A stretch of DNA of 64,000 nucleotides from Cavenderia fasciculata (taxonomy: Eukaryota; Evosea; Eumycetozoa; Acytosteliales; Cavenderiaceae), in assembly GCF_000203815.1 (NCBI RefSeq), contig NW_004457734.1, positions 193,233 through 257,232 on the forward strand, written 5' to 3'. Below are positions 61,193 through 64,000 of this stretch, piece after piece; position 1 is the first letter of the stretch, and each line of letters starts with the position of its first letter. Made by a program: the position numbers and the translations under genes. The notes under the pieces are model-generated. The model was not told the DNA's origin and did not search any database. It worked only from the letters and a program-made list of their open reading frames with translations.

Positions 61193-63257
61193 GTCTCAAC
61201 AATCACAATCTTCTCAACAAAATCCAAATAATAATAATAGTTCAAGTAATTTATCAAATAGTTTAATAATAAGAGATTATCAACAAAATAGTGTACCACC
61301 ACCACAAAATACATTTAGAATGATATCATTGAACCTTGGATTATTGGTAAACTCTACCAATTATAGTTTAGAGGATCGTGTGACCAATGTAGCCAATATG
61401 TTGATCAACATGTCTGAAAAGTATGACATTATATGTTTGCAAGAGGTGTTTAATCAACAGGCAAAAGAAAAGTTTACAAAGATTCTTAGGTCGTGTTACA
61501 GTTATATCATTGACAAGTCTGGTGAAGACAGTGGATTGTATTTTGCTAGTACATTCCCAATCTTGTGGAGTGATTTTAGACTATTTAACGAGGGTATTGG
61601 TTTGGATGTACACTCTAGCAAGGGTATTCAAGCTGTTAAACTCGACACTTCATCCATCAAGGAAAACTCGATACTCTATGTATTCAATGCACACCTTCAA
61701 TCAAATCCCATCGAGGGATCAGTAGCTTGGCAAATGGTATCGGGTGACGATAAATTGAAAAAAGCTCAAACTGTTAGAACGCTTCAACTTCAATCCATTC
61801 GTGATTTCATTTCAACAGAATTATATAATAATCAACAAAACAAGAATAATAATAATAATAGTAGTAATCATAGTAGTAGCGGTAACGGTGGTAATGGTGG
61901 TGGACAAAAGAAATCGATTGGATTAATACTGTGTGGTGATATGAATATTATTGGAGAGAATGAACAAATCATATCGGATGAGGGTAGTATAGTACTCTCT
62001 CAAATCATTCCTAGTTTTGCTCGAAAGATCAATACAAAGGAGATTACGGCAACTTTTTCACGACAGTTGATGGCTCGTATACAAGACAATAACATTCCCA
62101 TCAGATATCTTGGTATTCTTCGTCAACAGGTCAATATTCCTCGTATGAAGAGTTTGATTCTCACCGAGATGATTTCATATATTATTAAAAAAGAGATCAA
62201 CGACCTTCTCAGCCAACGACACAACCATCAACTAAAGAACCAACAACAAGAGAGTAGCGATGAAATCACATACAAGAGCATTGTACTAGAAACTCTCAAC
62301 AAGGTGTTCCACTATGATTTGAAGCAATCGACAGATTATTGGACCAACACTCTCAAGAGAAAGTTAAAGTTGGAGTTTGTCAGTGCTCTGACCGAGCTTG
62401 AAGAGATGGATTTTGTCGATCTCAGATCACACGTTATCAATCTTCAATTGGTAACATCATTAAAGACAACGTTGGAAATGACACTACAAACCAAAGCTAT
62501 CTATCAATTGGTTAAAGGATCAAAATTCAACTCTAATATTGCCGCTCCACTCATTGTGGCAAGTGACATTGAAGAATTGATTCTACCACCTCTTACCAGT
62601 TACTGGGGTATTGAAAATAATTCAGATATTTATTATATTAGTCAACATCAACAAGCTAAATTGGATCAATTACAAAAAGAAAAGGATCAACAACCTTCTT
62701 CTCCACAACATCAATCTTCTTCTTCCTCTTCCTCTTCACTTGGTTTATCATTGTCACCACAATCTCTAGGAGGATTAGATGATACCTCTAGTGGTATCGG
62801 TAGTACAAGTAATGGTGGCGTTGGTGGTGGTAATCAAAAGATTAAAATCTTACTCAAACCAACCGAAGAGTATGATTCACTTCAAATGATTCTTGGACAT
62901 CCAGTCGATTTGTTTAGAATTGCCAATCCTCATCAACCAGGTTACACCATTCATCAATCACTCAATCAACTAGTACCAACTGCAGGGGTCAAAGAACGTG
63001 TCGATTACATATTTAGTTTTAATTCTCATTTTGGTGACGATGAAGGTAGAAATCCACTCCTTTATCTCAACTGTCTCGAATCCACAGTCATTCCAATGGG
63101 ATCAACTCCACAAACACGTTTATCCGATCATTTTGCTGTAGATTGTTTGATCAAACTTGAGGATGCTCCTAAAATCCCTCTTGGATCACCAACCCTAACA
63201 AGCAAGAAACAAACTTCTTCTAATTCTCTTCATATGAGAAGTTCTTCTCGTGGCTAA
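59741..63257 (+). CDS. Sphingomyelinase-like EEP-fold protein with duplicated N-terminal domain
   Basis: Two exons (59741-59882, 59980-63257) join in phase into 1,139 aa. Residues ~1-105 and ~265-380 are two copies of one beta-sandwich-like domain. Shared residues include N-x-T/D, RxY, an I-x-P-x-x-x-I-E-F strand and a TGTxGSVxY strand, with Ser/Thr/Pro/Asn-rich linker between them. The EEP (endonuclease/exonuclease/phosphatase) core follows: MISLNLGLL, YDIICLQEVF (metal-binding Glu), FNAHLQSNP and LILCGDMN. It ends with VDYIF and RLSDHFAVD, the final His-containing motif. The overall pattern fits neutral-sphingomyelinase-type phosphodiesterases, which cleave sphingomyelin to ceramide and phosphocholine; the substrate is inferred. 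A helical insert of about 350 residues separates the GDMN and SDH motifs. The N-terminal domains recall lipid-binding aegerolysin-like sandwiches, but this is weak. No signal peptide is seen. Confidence 0.72.
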
Positions 63258-63388
63258 AACATATTATTCCCTCCCCAAAATAACCTTTTTTTAAAATATA
63301 AACAAAACAAAACAAAGACAATTCCAGTTAAGAATTGCTCTAAAATATTATTTAATCAAAATTGATTTATTTATTTATTTTTATTTAT
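63258..63388. other. Short intergenic region between convergent genes
   Basis: This is 131 bp of A/T-rich 3' flank shared by the EEP gene (+) and the TIG-domain gene (-), with TTTA repeats near the minus-strand stop. Nothing else is seen. Confidence 0.5.
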
Positions 63389-63975
63389 TTATACCACGTT
63401 TAAAATTAAAATGATAAAGATAAATGTGAATAGATTACTAGTTGATAGTTGTTGATAGATGGAAATTGATGGACTGGCAAAATCAGATTGAATGATCATT
63501 GTGGCATTGAATGATTGACCGTCTACCAAGAGTGTGATTAATATTTCCTGGCCACTACCCAATTCACTGTCACGTGGGATGGTAATCAAGGTATGATTAA
63601 TAAATTGGATTTCATGTTGGACATTATTAATGGACAAGGTGACAAGAGTAGAATTGATACCATAGTTTGATCCAGATATAAATATTGATGTTTCATTATC
63701 ATCGAGAATGACGATAGAGTCGACGACGGGTGGTAAATAACCATAGGTGAAATTATAGAGTATTTGATTATCATCAAACCAATGAGATGTAGTGTACCCT
63801 CTACCAGTTCCAGCTGGCACCTTTATAGCGAGTTGGTTGTTTGGTACCAATACAACTAATGGCAATGATGCTGAATTTGCTCTTACACTTGTCCATCCAA
63901 AATCTTTACCCTCAATTATAATACTTCCGCCCATTGTAGAAATTGATTGATTATAATCATAAATTTCAAATGATT
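63389..63975 (-). CDS. TIG-domain surface protein, last exon (gene continues past the right edge)
   Basis: The last exon begins after an acceptor TATTAG at 63976-63977, and the rest of the gene lies outside the window. It starts ESFEIYDYNQSIS and then gives a TIG/IPT domain (MGGSIIIEGKDFGWTS). A second one follows (LPPVVDSIVILDDNETSIFI, then ISGSNYGINSTLVTLSIN), with several N-glycosylation sequons. The C-terminus is a hydrophobic stretch, LFTFIFIILILNVV, with no basic cytoplasmic tail. This is what a GPI-attachment signal looks like, unlike the transmembrane-plus-tail ends of the two ComC-like genes. It belongs to the same broad surface-protein family. Confidence 0.7.
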
Positions 63976-64000
63976 CTAATAGAAATAAGAAATAAAGAAA

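Overview
The window looks like nuclear DNA of a dictyostelid social amoeba. The intergenic DNA is strongly A/T-rich, and short A/T-rich introns (mostly 55-120 bp, donor GTAAGT/GTATGT, acceptor TTTTAG) interrupt most genes. Many proteins carry Asn, Gln, Ser or Thr homopolymer tracts. There are dictyostelid-style gene families: divergent ankyrin proteins and ComC-like LRR/TIG/EGF surface proteins. GC is higher than expected for Dictyostelium discoideum itself, so a group 1 or 2 species (Cavenderia, Heterostelium or similar) is more likely. That is inference, not proof.

Layout. 1-24 kb: the 5' end of an ankyrin-like gene (-), a senataxin/Sen1-type helicase (+, ten exons), a CSC1/TMEM63-type channel (-), nucleoporin Nup160 (+, eight exons), a secreted GMC oxidoreductase (+) and an ankyrin-repeat protein (-). 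24-28 kb: a ComC-like receptor (-). 28.6-38 kb: an accessory block, all on the minus strand. It holds a Crinkler (CRN)-type Ubl/P-loop NTPase/nuclease gene with internal breaks and, just upstream, a ten-exon gene for a Fanzor (eukaryotic TnpB) RNA-guided-nuclease-like protein of about 1,932 aa. 38.4-52 kb: a small orphan gene, a second ankyrin-like gene paralogous to the one at the left edge, a GNAT acetyltransferase, Vps11 (+, seven exons), a decayed gene and its intact tail-to-tail paralogue. 52-64 kb: a second ComC-like receptor (-), an acyl-CoA oxidase (-) with one apparent frameshift, a two-domain EEP/sphingomyelinase-like protein (+) and the 3' end of a third TIG-domain surface protein (-).

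The housekeeping genes (R-loop/termination helicase, nuclear pore, HOPS/CORVET, peroxisomal beta-oxidation) do not form a pathway together; eukaryotic gene order is mostly unrelated to function. The block at 28.6-38 kb is the part with mobile-element character. The Fanzor-like protein has a RuvC-I GIDPG motif, a VNEFNTSK motif and a CxxC...NRD RuvC-III/zinc motif at its C-terminus. These sit behind an unusually long (about 1,400 aa) N-terminal extension with a duplicated SAP-like module, a cysteine-rich patch and a segment resembling uracil-DNA glycosylases. A 58-nt hairpin straddles its stop codon, where the guide RNA of TnpB-like systems would be expected.

Exon joins were chosen by eye from GT-AG signals and reading phase. 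For the helicase, channel, Nup160, GMC protein, first complete ankyrin protein, Vps11, EEP protein and Fanzor the summed exon lengths are divisible by three with no internal stop. No tRNA, rRNA or CRISPR array was seen.
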